Below, piece after piece: positions 36,568 through 47,820 of a stretch of 64,000 bases of DNA. The translations under genes and the position numbers were made by a program. The stretch's first letter is position 1; every line of letters starts with the position of its first letter. The stretch is from Henckelia pumila. Its lineage: Eukaryota; Streptophyta; Magnoliopsida; Lamiales; Gesneriaceae. The DNA lies in NCBI RefSeq assembly GCF_033568475.1, contig NC_133120.1:174561991-174625990 (forward strand). The letters are read 5' to 3'. The notes beneath the pieces were generated by a model. It saw only the letters and a program-made list of their open reading frames with translations. It was not told the origin of the DNA and made no database searches.

Positions 36568-37091
36568 CGTGATGTTGATGTGAAGCCGACGTTTGTGGTA
36601 TCAAATAAGCATTTTTGATGAAAAATGATTAAAATTGTCAAAAATTAAAACATGCTGGACTAAAATTGAAATATGAAAACATAGAGAAGTAAAATCACAA
36701 AGTAACAAAATTATCGAACCAAAATTGTAATTTTCCCTTTATTTTTTAGATCGGAAAACAATCCATGCATTTATAAATTTTTAGCATGACTCCTAAATAT
36801 TTAATTATAATTTGGACATGAACAAATTCATAGATGGCATCATTTGGAACAAAACAAAAAGTTCTACATCACATCTTTCAACCGATATCTCATTATCTAA
36901 AACATTAATTAAAATGAATTAAGTGCAATATTTCATTTGATAACATTCAATAAATGATTCTTCATGTACACAAATTTTATATTCCTTTGACCTAAACTTT
37001 TTGCACTGCATTTTCACTCAATGCCCATGTAATATTCAAACAATACACAATTTAAAGACAAAATAAAAAATTAACAATGTAAAAACTTTGT
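36568..37091 (+). repeat. Copy of DNA from downstream of the polygalacturonase gene
   Basis: Matches 47648-49027 apart from the 842-bp MULE that the latter contains. It begins in the middle of a MULE MITE (equivalent to 47648) and includes that MITE's right TSD. Both junctions (36567, 37091) are abrupt, inside retroelement coding sequence on either side. It supplies the unoccupied site for the MULE at 47887 (near 36790-36810). Confidence 0.85.
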
Positions 37092-37104
37092 CCAGCATTT
37101 ATTA

Positions 37105-37878
37105 ATGGTTCTGCGGACATCTTCTGCTGATAATGTTGATTTATATTCTTTGGATGAGATGATCTCTGTCATTCCAGGTGGTCAAGTCACAGTGTTTCCA
37201 GCTCATCCCAGGAAACTATCTGCTGCCAATATCACCTCTCTATACTCTGTTTTGCACAAGAAGACGGTGAAGACCTGGACTCATTCTGGGAATTATACTA
37301 TGGTTACCAAGCATCAGGTTCCTGTCTTGTATGCTATTGGTACAGGATCCGCCTTCAACTACGGCCGACTTGTGTTTGACACAGTCATGGTCTTTGCAGA
37401 TTGTGCACAACCTGCACTCAAGCTACCATATTCATCCTTGATCTATTCTATGTTGGTATCTCAAGAAATTGAGAATGATGATGATGAATCTCTTATTGAA
37501 CCTGGAGAAGTGTTGAAGATTGCACCTGCATTACTTCGAGGAAACAGAAAGGTAGATTTGCCTTGGTTTGAATTAGGTGCTACTGCAGATGTTGTGCAAG
37601 ATGTTGCCAACACCTCCTCTGCCACTACTGTTCTTGTTCCACCCTCCTCAGTTCAATCCATGGATACATCTTTCATTCAAACTCAACTACTCCATGCTGA
37701 GCAGAATATCAATCAAGCCAAAGCAGATCTTGCATATTATGAGGCATTGAAGGCCCACTACCATAATATCCTTGATCTCGGTACTTCTTTTGGACAAAAA
37801 AGGGGAGATGAGGCTGAACAAGGAGAAGAAGACCTTGCTGATGAGAATGATGGCTCGTCTGAGATCAATCAATTCTAG
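37105..37878 (+). pseudogene. Env-like / plant transposon protein ORF of a Sire-type copia (5'-truncated)
   Basis: 257 open codons (the frame also continues upstream to the junction at 37091). The body (LYSVLHKKTVKTWTHSG..., LPYSSLIYSMLVSQ) resembles the putative plant transposon / envelope-like domain found as a third ORF in Sire-type copia elements and some gypsy elements. The C terminus is acidic (EEDLADENDGSS). Downstream are purine-rich tracts and an LTR-like sequence, fitting the region between pol and 3' LTR of a Sirevirus. Its biochemical role is not established. It lacks its N-terminal part and the gag-pol genes are absent here, so it is a fragment despite the open frame. Family assignment is from recognition only. 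Confidence 0.6.
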
Positions 37879-37938
37879 CAAGGAGAAGAAGACCCTGCTG
37901 ATGAGAATGATGGCTCGTCTGAGAGCAATCAATTCTAG
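37819..37938 (+). repeat. 60-bp tandem duplication spanning the env-like stop codon
   Basis: 37819-37878 and 37879-37938 are near-identical; each encodes QGEED(L/P)ADENDGSSE(I/S)NQF and TAG in the same frame, so the second unit lies just after the stop of the first. Confidence 0.92.
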
Positions 37939-38897
37939 ATTGGTTTATTTGGTTTAGTTTTGTTTCTGTTTTGGGTTTTATTATTAGTTAATAATTTGGT
38001 TTGCTCTGCTCCTAATCAAAATTGTTTTCCCATATTTGTGCTCTGAAGTGTTATTTGTTTCTCCTGTTACATATGATTGATGATCTGAAGTATTGTAGCA
38101 AGATGTTGCCAACATCTTGTGACAACACCTCTGCTTATACTTAGGGGAAGAATCCGTTCTTATATTCAGGGAGAGTTTTGATAAAGGGGGAGTTGATCTC
38201 TTTCGAATTTAATGTGTTTTCTCTAGAAAGACAAAAAGATGGAGATTGAAAGGAATATTTATTCCTACAAAGTTCTTTAAAGTTTTGAAAAGATTTTTTA
38301 TGTTTTTTGTCTTTCTTGGACATGAAGTATCTTTGAGATAAAGTGTTAAATTATTTATTTCCTTAATTAGTAGGTTTGAGATATTATTATACTTTATCAT
38401 AATATTTATTTATCTCATATCTAATTGATTCATTCCTTATCTTTGTATATTTGATTTGATCAAGAAGGAATAGAGATCAACATGAATCAAGAATCCTACG
38501 TTTATAAGAAAACATATTCAAGAAGGATTCTTTTAATGATAAAAGGGAATATATGATCAAGAACGATATATATGTATATAGAGAGATCGACCAATTGAGA
38601 GTTGGTGTGAGAGCTTATGTGCGTGCATCTTAGAGAAATCTGAAAATTTTCTAAAGCTCGATTTATGGTCATGGTTAGAGGTGTCAAAATGAGTTAGGTG
38701 GGGCGGGTCGCCGTACAAAATTGGTGGGTTGGGTTGGAAATTTCCCAACCCGCTTAAAAGGTGGGCCGACCCGCACCGCCCCGCGTAATGGCGGGTTGCG
38801 GGTTGGCCCGCAAAAACCCGCCAATTTACACATGAGCCCGTCAGGTTGGCCTGCCCCGCCACCTAAAATAGGTGAATTGGTTTTCCGTTTTCTCAAT

Positions 38898-40349
38898 TGT
38901 AGTAACCCAGAAACCATTTTAAGATAATAATATGTTAAACATGATTAAGGGTTGGTATTTAACCAATTTTGGAGTGTTATTGGACTTCAGAAGTAAAATT
39001 TGGGCTTTTTAATTTTGGGCCGGATAGTAAGCTCCGATCCCAGATAGTAAGCTCCGATCCTAGATAGTAAGCTCCGATCGGAACGGAAGCTCCGATCCTG
39101 GAACGGAAGTTCCGATCCCCAGCTGCCAGCAATGATCGATGACTTAGTCGCGAGTTTTGACAAGTGTCGATCATAGAGCAGATCGGAAGCTCCGATCGTA
39201 GATCGGAAGTTCCGATCCTGGCGTGGCAAACATGCAAGCAATGAGCTGGATCGGAAGCTCCGATCCCGAAATCGGAAGTTCCGATCCTGGCCGAGAAATT
39301 TGGCTATAAATAGGGTAGTTCTGAGTTCATTTCAATTACGAATTCCCGAGTTTCCTTCTTCAGTTATATAGTGTGAGATATACACTTGAGGGCCCTATCG
39401 GTTATAATCGAAGTTCTGAAATAACCAAGTTGTGGTTATAGTCATCCGGGACTAGCGTCTTCAAAGGGCTTACTTCGGACGAAGGTATGGTCCGGGAATC
39501 GATTTAAGTTTTGGGAGTACTTATTAGCTTAGTTAAGGCTTATAGAACTTGTGTAGTGATACGGTGAACTTTTGAATATAGGCTTGGAACCTAGGATCTA
39601 CTTTACTTGAACTAGCCTAGAGGTACGTACACATTGACTGAGACTGCCAGCGAGTATACATGTTTATATGTTGCATTTATTTGGCATTATTATATGGCAT
39701 GATATAGGATTTACCATTTTCTATACTCATATGTCATGTGCATATACACGTTGAGCCTATACCTTGTTATACCTGATTATAGAGCCGCTCAGCTCTATAC
39801 TCGATAGTCTGTCACTGAGAGTACCGCGACGGCGGGGGCATTTATGTCTGTCTACTTTGGTGTACTAGACGAGTGTGGTTGCACCCAGAGGTTGATCCGT
39901 GCGGTGGCAGCACTCATATGGCGCCGGTTCTGAGCATGACTTTTCAGATGATCTTTTACCAGTTATCATGTAGCATGCATTATATACATATATTTACTCA
40001 TGTCTATGTACTGGGCTAAGCGCTCACGTCTTAGTTGTTATCTTGGACACCCTATTCCATGGGGCAGGTCGCAGGATGGACGGAGCTGGTAGTTCAAGGC
40101 AGGACTAGGGAGAAGGAGCCTTGAGGAGTTTATTATACAACATGATTTGTTAGTTGTATAATGTTTATTTTAAGAATTTCGATATGGTTGTATCATTACA
40201 GATTTAAGCCTGGATTTTATTAATAAGCTGATATGTAATTTATGGTTAAGTTTCCGCACGTTTTTACTCTATTAAGTATATTGCTGCATTAAGTTTAATG
40301 CATGCTATTAGTTGCCAGTTAGTAGGTGATTCCATGCAGGGTCACTACA
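38898..40349 (+). repeat. Gypsy-4 5' LTR
   Basis: 1452 bp, TGTAGTAACCCAG...GGGTCACTACA. TATA box CTATAAATAG at 39304-39313, just downstream of the GATCGGA hairpin array. The right LTR matches it at about 98.7%. Confidence 0.96.
39029..39290. repeat. GATCGGA-AGC-TCCGATC hairpin array upstream of the LTR TATA box
   Basis: About eight or nine copies of (GGA)AG(C/T)TCCGATC, several complete as GATCGGA-AGC-TCCGATC or -AGT- (7-8-bp stem, 3-nt loop), e.g. 39181-39197, 39201-39217, 39250-39266. The first three units are a 20-bp tandem (GATAGTAAGCTCCGATC). The same array is in the right LTR at about 45161-45422. It ends about 15 bp before the TATA box region, so it sits where U3 enhancers are expected. 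Confidence 0.85.
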
Positions 40350-40353
40350 TTTG

Positions 40354-40365
40354 TGGTATCAGAGC
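40354..40365 (+). promoter_or_regulatory. Gypsy-4 primer binding site (tRNA-Met type)
   Basis: TGGTATCAGAGC lies four bases after the 5' LTR. Confidence 0.88.
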
Positions 40366-40458
40366 ATGCATAGATTTTGGGATTAGTACTTGGGATTTAG
40401 TTTAGTCTTGAGTAATTCTTGCGCATTTGGAATTTTAATGTGCAATTCTTTTCAGGAT

Positions 40459-43400
40459 ATGGCTGACGAGAGTCACGGTAGTGTTGGCCAGGGAGGTGGT
40501 CATCATCATCGTCGCCATCATCATCAGGATGATCAACATCGTCCTCATGAGGGTCGACGTCGCTATACTATTAATAAGTTCATGCAGGTAGGACCGAAAC
40601 CCTTAGTGGGAGGCGAGAATCCTGAACAAGCTAGAAGCTGGATGTCTAAACTTTAGAGCACGTTCCGAGCTTTTGAGTGTACTGAGGAGCAGAAACTGGA
40701 AGTTCTAGAATTCGTTCTAGAGGATAGAGCACGTTTTTGGTGGGATGCCAAGATTGCTCAGGCACGTACTGAGAGAGGACAGGTGACTTGGGGGGATTTT
40801 TGTCGGGAGTTTCAGAAATTATATTTTTCTCCGGCTATTCGCCAAGCACGATCTATGGAGTTGCTTACTTTGAGGCAAGGATCAATGACTATTGATCAGT
40901 ATCAGCAGCGATTTCTTGATCTGCTACCTTTCAGTCCTCATATCAATGCGAGTGATGCGTCGAAGTATGAGATCTTTCTGCAAGGCCTGAACCAAGATAT
41001 CTACGCACAGGTTGTCGTCTGTGATGACCCGGTGTCTTATGAGACTTTGGTGAACCGTTGCCGTCTTGTGGAGACCAGCAACAGGCATGGACAGTTGATG
41101 ATGCCAGCACAGCCTAGTGGATTTATTGAGCCTCGAGCTCAATCTGTTGTGCCATCTGTACCTACGTCTTCTTATACTCCTACTACTTCGTCTGGTTCTC
41201 GTGGTTCACGAGGTACTTTCCGCTTTGGGAAGAAGAAGAAGAAGGAGGAATTTTGTAGCCACTGTGGTGGGAAGCATCCTGCAGCTTCATGTCGGAGAGC
41301 TACTGGGGCTTGTTATATTTGTGGTCAGTAGGGACATCTGCGGAGAGATTGTCCTCAGCGCATGGGTTCTGCTAATGGATCGGGATCCCAGGTTGGATCT
41401 CAGGCTTCTAATTTTCCACGTCAGCAGCCAGCACCACAGAGTTCTTTTGGTTTTCGTCCCCAGACTCAAGGGCAGGTGTTTGATCTGTCTCAGGAGCAGG
41501 CTACTGAGGGAAGCGATCTCATGTTGGCAGGTAACTTCTTGTTATGTGGTATTCCTGCACTTATATTAATTGATTCTGGAGCATCGCATTCCTTTATTTC
41601 TAGTCGCTTCGTTAAGAGACATAGATTACCTTACGTATCATTAGATATGGATTTAGTTGTATCTACTCCGTTGGAGCAGGAGGTAGTAACTAAGCATCTA
41701 GTGATGGGTTGCCTTCTGGAGTTTGAGGATAATGTGTTATCGGCAAATTTGTGATATTAGCGATGACGGATTTTGATTGTATTTTGGGAATAGATATGCT
41801 GACTTTGTATCACGCTACTGTGGATTGTTATCAGCGTCTGGTACAGTTTTATCCCGTTGAGGGTGATAGCTGGTACTTTTATGGTGAGGGTGCGCGACCT
41901 CCGATGCCACTTGTTTCGGCTCTAAAGGCATGTCATGTCTTGGAGTTAGGTGGGGAGGGCTACCTCATCTATGCGGTTGATATGTCTGCGAGTAGTACGG
42001 GTATTGATCAGCTACCGATTGTCAGCGAGTTTCCTGACGTATTCCCTGATGAGATTCCTGGTTTTTCTCCGGTTCGAGAGGTTGAATTTGGTATTGATCT
42101 AGTACCAGGAACTACGCCTATATCCCTAGCACCTTATCGTCTGGCACCGTCAGAGATGAGGGAATTGAAACAGCAGTTGCAAGATCTGCTTGATAAGGGA
42201 TATATTCGTCCGAGTGTTTCTCCGTGGGGAGCACCTGTTTTGTTTGTCAAGAAAAAAGATGGATCGATGCGATTATGTATTGATTACAGGCAGTTGAATC
42301 GTGTCACCATCAAGAATAAGTATCCTTTGCCGCGGATTGATGATCTGTTCGATAAACTATAGGGTACTTCTGTTTATTCGAAGATAGATCTGAGATCTGG
42401 ATACCATCAGATGCGGGTACGAGACTCAGATATATCTACGACTGCTTTCAGGACCAGATACGGGCATTATGAGTTTCTGGTGATGCCATTCGGTTTGACG
42501 AATGCACCGGCAGTCTTTATGAATCTGATGAATCAGGTATTTCGAGATTATCTGGATAGATTTGTCATCGTCTTCATAGATGATATTCTTGTTTATTCTC
42601 ATGACAAGGATGAGCATGCACAACATTTGAGGATTGTTCTACAGACGTTACGAGATAAGCAGCTATATGCGAAATTGATCAAGTGTGAATTCTGGCTTGA
42701 TCGGGTAGTATTTCTCGGCTAGTGAAGGGATATCTGTTGATCCTAGTAAGATAGAGGCAGTGCTGAACTGGTCTCGTCCGACAACGGTTGTTGAGATTCG
42801 TAGTTTCTTGGGTCTCGCGGGATATTATCGTCGGTTCATCGAGAATTTTTTACAGTTAGCCAGGCCTTTGACTCAGCTTACTCGGAAAGATGTTACCTTC
42901 ATTTGGTCCTCGGATTGTGAGGAGTCGTTTCATGAGCTGCGTAGACGTCTTACTACTGCACCTGTGCTAGCTCTACCTTCTGGATCAGGAGGTTATGTTG
43001 TTTATACTGATGCCTCTGGTCAGGGGTTGGGATGTGTGTTGACACAACATGGACATGTTATTGCCTATGCTTCTCGACAGTTGAAGACGCATGAGAATAA
43101 CTATCCAGTGCATGATCTCGAGTTAGCCGCCATTGTATTTGCGCTCAAGATTTGGAGACATTATCTTTATGGCGATAAATTTGAGATATTTACGGATCAC
43201 AAGAGTTTGAAGTATTTATTCACTCAGGCAGAGTTGAATATGCGACAGAGACGCTGGATGGATCTCCTGAAAGATTATGATTGTGAAATCAAATATCATC
43301 CAGGTTCTGCTAATCTTACTGTTGATGCCTTGAGTCGGCAGGTGAGACTGTCTGCACTTCAGACTAATGAAATATCTCATATGATTCAAGAGTGCTGTTC

Positions 43401-44910
43401 ATTGAGTTTTACGCTCAAGCACAAGAAAGGGAGGAATGAGATTCGTTTGTATACTATTCTATCTGAGCCAGCATTGTATTCTCGGATCAGAGATGCTCAG
43501 ATATCTGATGTTAAGACTCAGCGATTGGCACGTCTAGCCAATAGAGTTAATACCTCTGGATTCCATTTTCAGGCAGATGGTTTATTGTGCCTATCCAATA
43601 GAGTGGTTGTACCTAATGTTGCGGAGCTCAGGAATGATATTCTATCTCAAGCTCACAGGAGTCGATTATCAGTTCATCCTGGAAGTATGAAAATGTATAA
43701 GGACTTGCGAACTAGATTCTGGTGGAAGGGGATGAAGCGAATTGTGTATCAATTTGTTTCGAGATGTTTGGTTTGTCAACAGGTCAAGGCTGAACATCGA
43801 CGACCAGGTGGATTACTACAGAATCTTGAGATTCCTGAATGGAAGTGGGAGCACGTGACTATGGATTTTGTTACCCACTTGCCAATGACTTCACGTCAGT
43901 GTGATGCTATCTGGGTTGTCGTTGACCGTTTGAAAAAATCAGCACATTTCATTCCTTATAACCGGGAGTATTCTTATGATCGCATGGCATGCTTATATAT
44001 CCAGGAGATTGTGCGATTACATGGGATTCCAGTGAGTATCGTCAGTGATAGAGATCCACGATTTACTTCACGTTTTTGGGGTAGTTTTCAGCAGGCGTTG
44101 GGTACCACTCTGAGTTTGAGCATTGCGTATCATCCGGAGATTGACGGGCAGTCAGAGCGCACTATTCGTACGCTGGAGGATATGCTACGTTCTTCTGTCA
44201 TGGATTTTGGCTTATCTTGGCAGGATCAGTTACCTTTGATTGAATTTGCCTACAATAACAGTTATCATCGTAGTATTGATATGGCACCTTTCGAGGCATT
44301 GTATGGTCGACGGTGTCGTACTCCGTTATTCTAGGATGAAGTCGAGGAACGGCAAGTCGAGGGTCCTGAATTGGTGCAGCAGATTGTAGACAAGGTAGAT
44401 TTGATCAAGCATAGGATCAAAGTTGCTCAAGATAGACAAGCCAGTTATGCGAATATTCGCCGCAGGCCACTTCAGTTTGAGCCTGGTGAATATGTTTTTC
44501 TGCGAGTATCACCTTTCAGGAAGGTGATGAGATTCGGTGTAAAAGGCAAGTTGTCTCCTCGTTACATTGGGCCTTTCTAGATACTGGAGAAGATCGGAGA
44601 TGTTGCTTATCGTTTGACTTTACCGCCATCTCTTTTCAGTATACACAATGTTTTTCATGTGTCGTTGCTTCGACAGTACATAGCTGATGAATCTCATGTG
44701 ATTCAGTCTACTGATATTCAGCTAGAGCCAGATCTATCTTTTGTTGAACTACCAATCTGTATCCTAGACAGGAAGGAGAAAGTTTTTCGGAACAATACTA
44801 TACCACTTGTGATGGTACAGTGGCAGCGCCGAGGCGTTGAAGAAGCAACTTGGGAAACTGAGAGTCGTATGCGAGCAGAATATCCTGAGTTGTTTGCTTT
44901 GTATTTTTGA
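40459..44910 (+). pseudogene. Gypsy-4 gag-pol polyprotein, broken
   Basis: Starts at 40459 (MADESHGSVGQ, His-rich). Gag core VTWGDFCREFQKLYF (40783), CCHC knuckle CYICGQ*GHLRRDC near 41330, protease LIDSGASHSF (41570), RT with FIDDILVYS intact (near 42580), RNase H (YTDASGQG 43005, TDHKSL 43195), integrase HHCC finger (43655-43790) and DDE core ([22 protein letters not shown]), chromodomain-like tail (VQWQRRGVEEATWE) to TGA at 44908. Nonsense codons, all TAG: near 40655, 41330, 42361, 44333 and 44578. A one-base loss near 41750 shifts frame between protease and its C-terminal part, and about 10-20 bases are missing near 42720 (VFLG | ...EGISVDP). Integrase and RNase H are in one 524-codon open stretch (42760-44334). 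Confidence 0.94.
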
Positions 44911-45015
44911 TTACCATGTAAGATGTAATTACCGTTGTTGTAATAAGACATGGTTTGATGTTTCATATTTTTATCTTGATTTGTCTTTAGATGTTATTTC
45001 GCGGACGAAATATCT

Positions 45016-45029
45016 AAAGGTGGGGAGAA
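45016..45029 (+). promoter_or_regulatory. Gypsy-4 polypurine tract
   Basis: AAAGGTGGGGAGAA directly before the 3' LTR. Confidence 0.8.
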
Positions 45030-46483
45030 TGTAGTAACCCAGAAACCATTTTAAGATAATAATATGTTAAACATGATTAAGGGTTGGTATTTAACCAATT
45101 TCGGAGTGTTATTGGACTTCAGAAGTAAAATTTGGGCTTTTTAATTTTGGGCCGGATAGTAAGCTCCGATCCCAGATAGTAAGCTCCGATCCTAGATAGT
45201 AAGCTCCGATCGGAACGGAAGCTCCGATCCTGGAACGGAAGTTCCGATCCCCAGCTGCCAGCAATGATCGATGACTTAGTCGCGAGTTTTGACAAGTGTC
45301 GATCATAGAGCAGATCGGAAGCTCCGATCATAGATCGGAAGTTCCGATCCTGGCGTGGCAGACATGCACGCAATGAGCTGGATCGGAAGCTCCGATCCCG
45401 AAATCGGAAGTTCCGATCCTGGCCGAGAAATTTGGCTATAAATAGGGCAGTTCTGAGTTTATTTCAATTACGAATTCCCGAGTTTCCTTCTTCAGTTATA
45501 TAGTGTGAGATATACACTTGAGGGCCCTATCGGTTATAATCGAAGTTCTGAAATAACCAAGTTGTGGTTATAGTCATCCGGGACTAGCGTCTTCAAAGGG
45601 CTTACTTCGGACGAAGGTATGGTCCGAGAATCGATTTAAGTTTTGGGAGTACTTATTAGCTTAGTTAAGGCTTATAGAACTTGTGTAGTGATACGGTGAA
45701 CTTTTGAATATAGGCTTGGAACCTAGGATCTACTTTACTTGAACTAGCCTAGAGGTACGTACACATTGACTGAGATTGCCAGCGAGTATACATGTTTATA
45801 TGTTGCATTTATTTGGCATTATTATATGGCATGATATATGATTTACCGTTTTCTATACTCATATGTCATGTGCATATACACGTTGAGCCTATACCTTGTT
45901 ATACCTGATTATAGAGCCGCTCAGCTCTATACTCGATAGTCTGTCACTGAGAGTACCGCGACGGCGGGGGCATTTATGTCTGTCTACTTTGGTGTACTAG
46001 ACGAGTGTGGTTGCACCCAGAGGTTGATCCGTGTGGTGGCAGCACTCATATGGCGCCGGTTCTGAGCATGACTTTTCAGATGATCTTTTTTACCAGTCAT
46101 CATGTAGCATGCATTATATACATATATTTACTCATGTCTATGTACTGGGCTAAGCGCTCACGTCTTAGTTGTTATCTTGGACACCCTATTCCATGGGGCA
46201 GGTCGCAGGATGGACGGAGCTGGTAGTTCAAGGCAGGACTAGGGAGCAGGAGCCTTGAAGAGTTTATTATACAACATGATTTGTTAGCTGTATAATGTTT
46301 ATTTTAAGAATTTCGATATGGTTGTATCATTACAGATTTAAGCCTGGATTTTATTACTAAGCTGATATGTAATTTATGGTTAAGTTTCCGCACGTTTTTA
46401 CTCTGTTAAGTATATTGCTGTATTAAGTTTAATGCATGATATTAGTTGCCAGTTAGTAGGTGATTCCATGCAGGGTCACTACA
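45030..46483 (+). repeat. Gypsy-4 3' LTR
   Basis: 1454 bp, including the hairpin array (about 45161-45422) and TATA box (45436-45445). Confidence 0.96.
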
Positions 46484-46998
46484 TCAACTCGCCTAAAAGG
46501 TGGGCCGCGCCCGCCCCGCTTAATGGTGGGTTACGACGGGTTGTGGGCCGGGCCGCCCCGTTGACCCGTTTTGACACCTCTAGTCATGGTTACCTACTTG
46601 CCTTGAAGGTTTTGAGAGCATGTTGAAGACCAATTGAAGATTGTTGCTCTTGTGTTTTGGCATCTAGGGTCAACTCCTTGCTTTGTTTTATTTATGCTAT
46701 CTTGCATAGAATTTTAGGAATTGTTTTTATTATTTATTTTCTCACATGTTTTTGAAAAAATTGTTTTTATAATAATTCACTAGTTTTAGGGTTTGTAAAA
46801 CTCTTTGAATTGTTTTTTAGTGAAAGTTTTGTCCTGAGGCGTTGCAAGAGTATTGTATACTCTTGCTTAAATATCTGAGTCTATTTATTTAGTTGCTAAT
46901 TTATTTTATTCACGCTTTTATTATTTTTCGCTGCATATTACTCAAGGTGTTATTGAAGGCACCTAAATCTGTTTATGTGCAACCGACTTTCCCTTACA

Positions 46999-47522
46999 TT
47001 TTTGAATATTCATATGTTTGATGACCTAAACCGTTTTATTAAGTCAAATACTTGTAATATAATTCAGATCATTCTCTTGAATAAAACAGCGAATAAAAAT
47101 TAGAATAAACCTCTAATTATACTATAAAAATATAATTATGACAAAGATATTATTTTGTTGTGTTACTTTGCATATTCGAATATCTAGTCAAATTTTGAAA
47201 CAAAAATTATTAATTAATTAACTAAATATATATTTTGATTCATTTTTTCATCATATGCCAAATTTTTACCAATGAAATTTATATATTTTTTTCTTTTTTA
47301 GTGATACATATATTTTTAGTGATACATGTATTTTAGATTTCACCAATTTTTAGCGCATATAGTTTCGATGTAATATAGTGTTAAACGTTTTCTGTTTGTA
47401 ATATTTATTTTTTTAGATCGGAAACAATCCAATGTTTTTATAAATTTTATCTTTTTATATATTTGTTGTCTGTTTCACCATTTGTTTATAAGCACATTAT
47501 CTAAGTTGTAATATTTATTTTT
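46999..47522. other. AT-rich DNA, no gene
   Basis: Contains a segment (47411-47450, TTTTTTTAGATCGGAAACAA...) that recurs at 47823-47865, just right of the adjacent MULE MITE, and at 36751. Confidence 0.5.
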
Positions 47523-47820
47523 GAGAAAATTACTTTTTAGGTTTGGTATTTTGTTTTCAATTTGCGATTTCAATCTTCTAGCTATGTTGTTGCATTTAAG
47601 TTTTAGTCCGCTATTTTTGTTTTTTGTGAAAATTTTAGTCATTTTTTCGACGTGACGCTGATGTGAAGCTGACGTATATGGTGTCAAATAAGCATTTTCT
47701 ATGAAAAACGATTCAAATTGCCAAAAATTAAAACATGCTAGGCTAAAGTTAAAATATGAAAACATAGAGAAGTAAAATCACAAAGTAACAAAATTATCGA
47801 ACCAAAATTGTAATTTTTCC
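47523..47820. mobile_element. MULE-type foldback MITE, 298 bp
   Basis: Flanked by the 9-bp TSD tttattttt (47514-47522, 47821-47829). Long imperfect inverted arms: left GAGAAAATTAC...TTTGGTATTTTG, right ...AACCAAAATTGTAATTTTTCC. The centre contains GACGTGACGCTGATGTG. Its right half also occurs at 36568-36745. Confidence 0.8.

Larger units (their letters stand above)
38898..46483 (+). mobile_element. Gypsy-4: complete, young but inactive Ty3/gypsy chromovirus
   Basis: LTRs 38898-40349 and 45030-46483, primer binding site at 40354, polypurine tract AAAGGTGGGGAGAA at 45016-45029, gag-PR-RT-RH-IN-chromodomain order. Flanks are tcaat (38893-38897) and tcaac (46484-46488), a TSD with one change. 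LTRs differ at about 19 positions plus a 2-bp indel (about 1.3%) by eye, yet the coding region carries at least five nonsense codons and two frameshifts. It sits inside a hAT MITE. Confidence 0.95.
38676..46582. mobile_element. hAT-type MITE (TAGAGGTGTCAAAA ends), split by Gypsy-4
   Basis: Left part 38676-38897, right part 46484-46582 (321 bp in all). Terminal inverted repeat TAGAGGTGTCAAAA...TTTTGACACCTCTA and an 8-bp TSD gtcatggt (38668-38675, 46583-46590) are typical of hAT elements. The GC-rich interior has two similar direct blocks, one in each half (around AAAAGGTGGGCCG at 38756 and 46494). Confidence 0.92.
38247..46998 (+). mobile_element. Sire-type copia 3' LTR, interrupted by a hAT MITE and Gypsy-4
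   Basis: After the env-like ORF come several purine-rich tracts (GGGGGAG near 38187, AAAGATGGAGAT at 38235) and a probable LTR start TGAAAGGAAT at 38247. The LTR is split at 38675 and resumes at 46591, ending perhaps at CCCTTACA (46998). Removing the insertions leaves about 840 bp. No second LTR is in the window, so boundaries are estimates. Confidence 0.45.

Noticed and set aside
37105-37878. Host gene for the 257-codon open frame.
   Set aside because: Content resembles the plant transposon/env-like domain, the 5' side is cut at a junction, and LTR-like sequence follows.
38977-45373. Paired minus-strand frames at 38977-39241 and 45109-45373.
   Set aside because: Translations of the GATCGGA hairpin array in the two Gypsy-4 LTRs.
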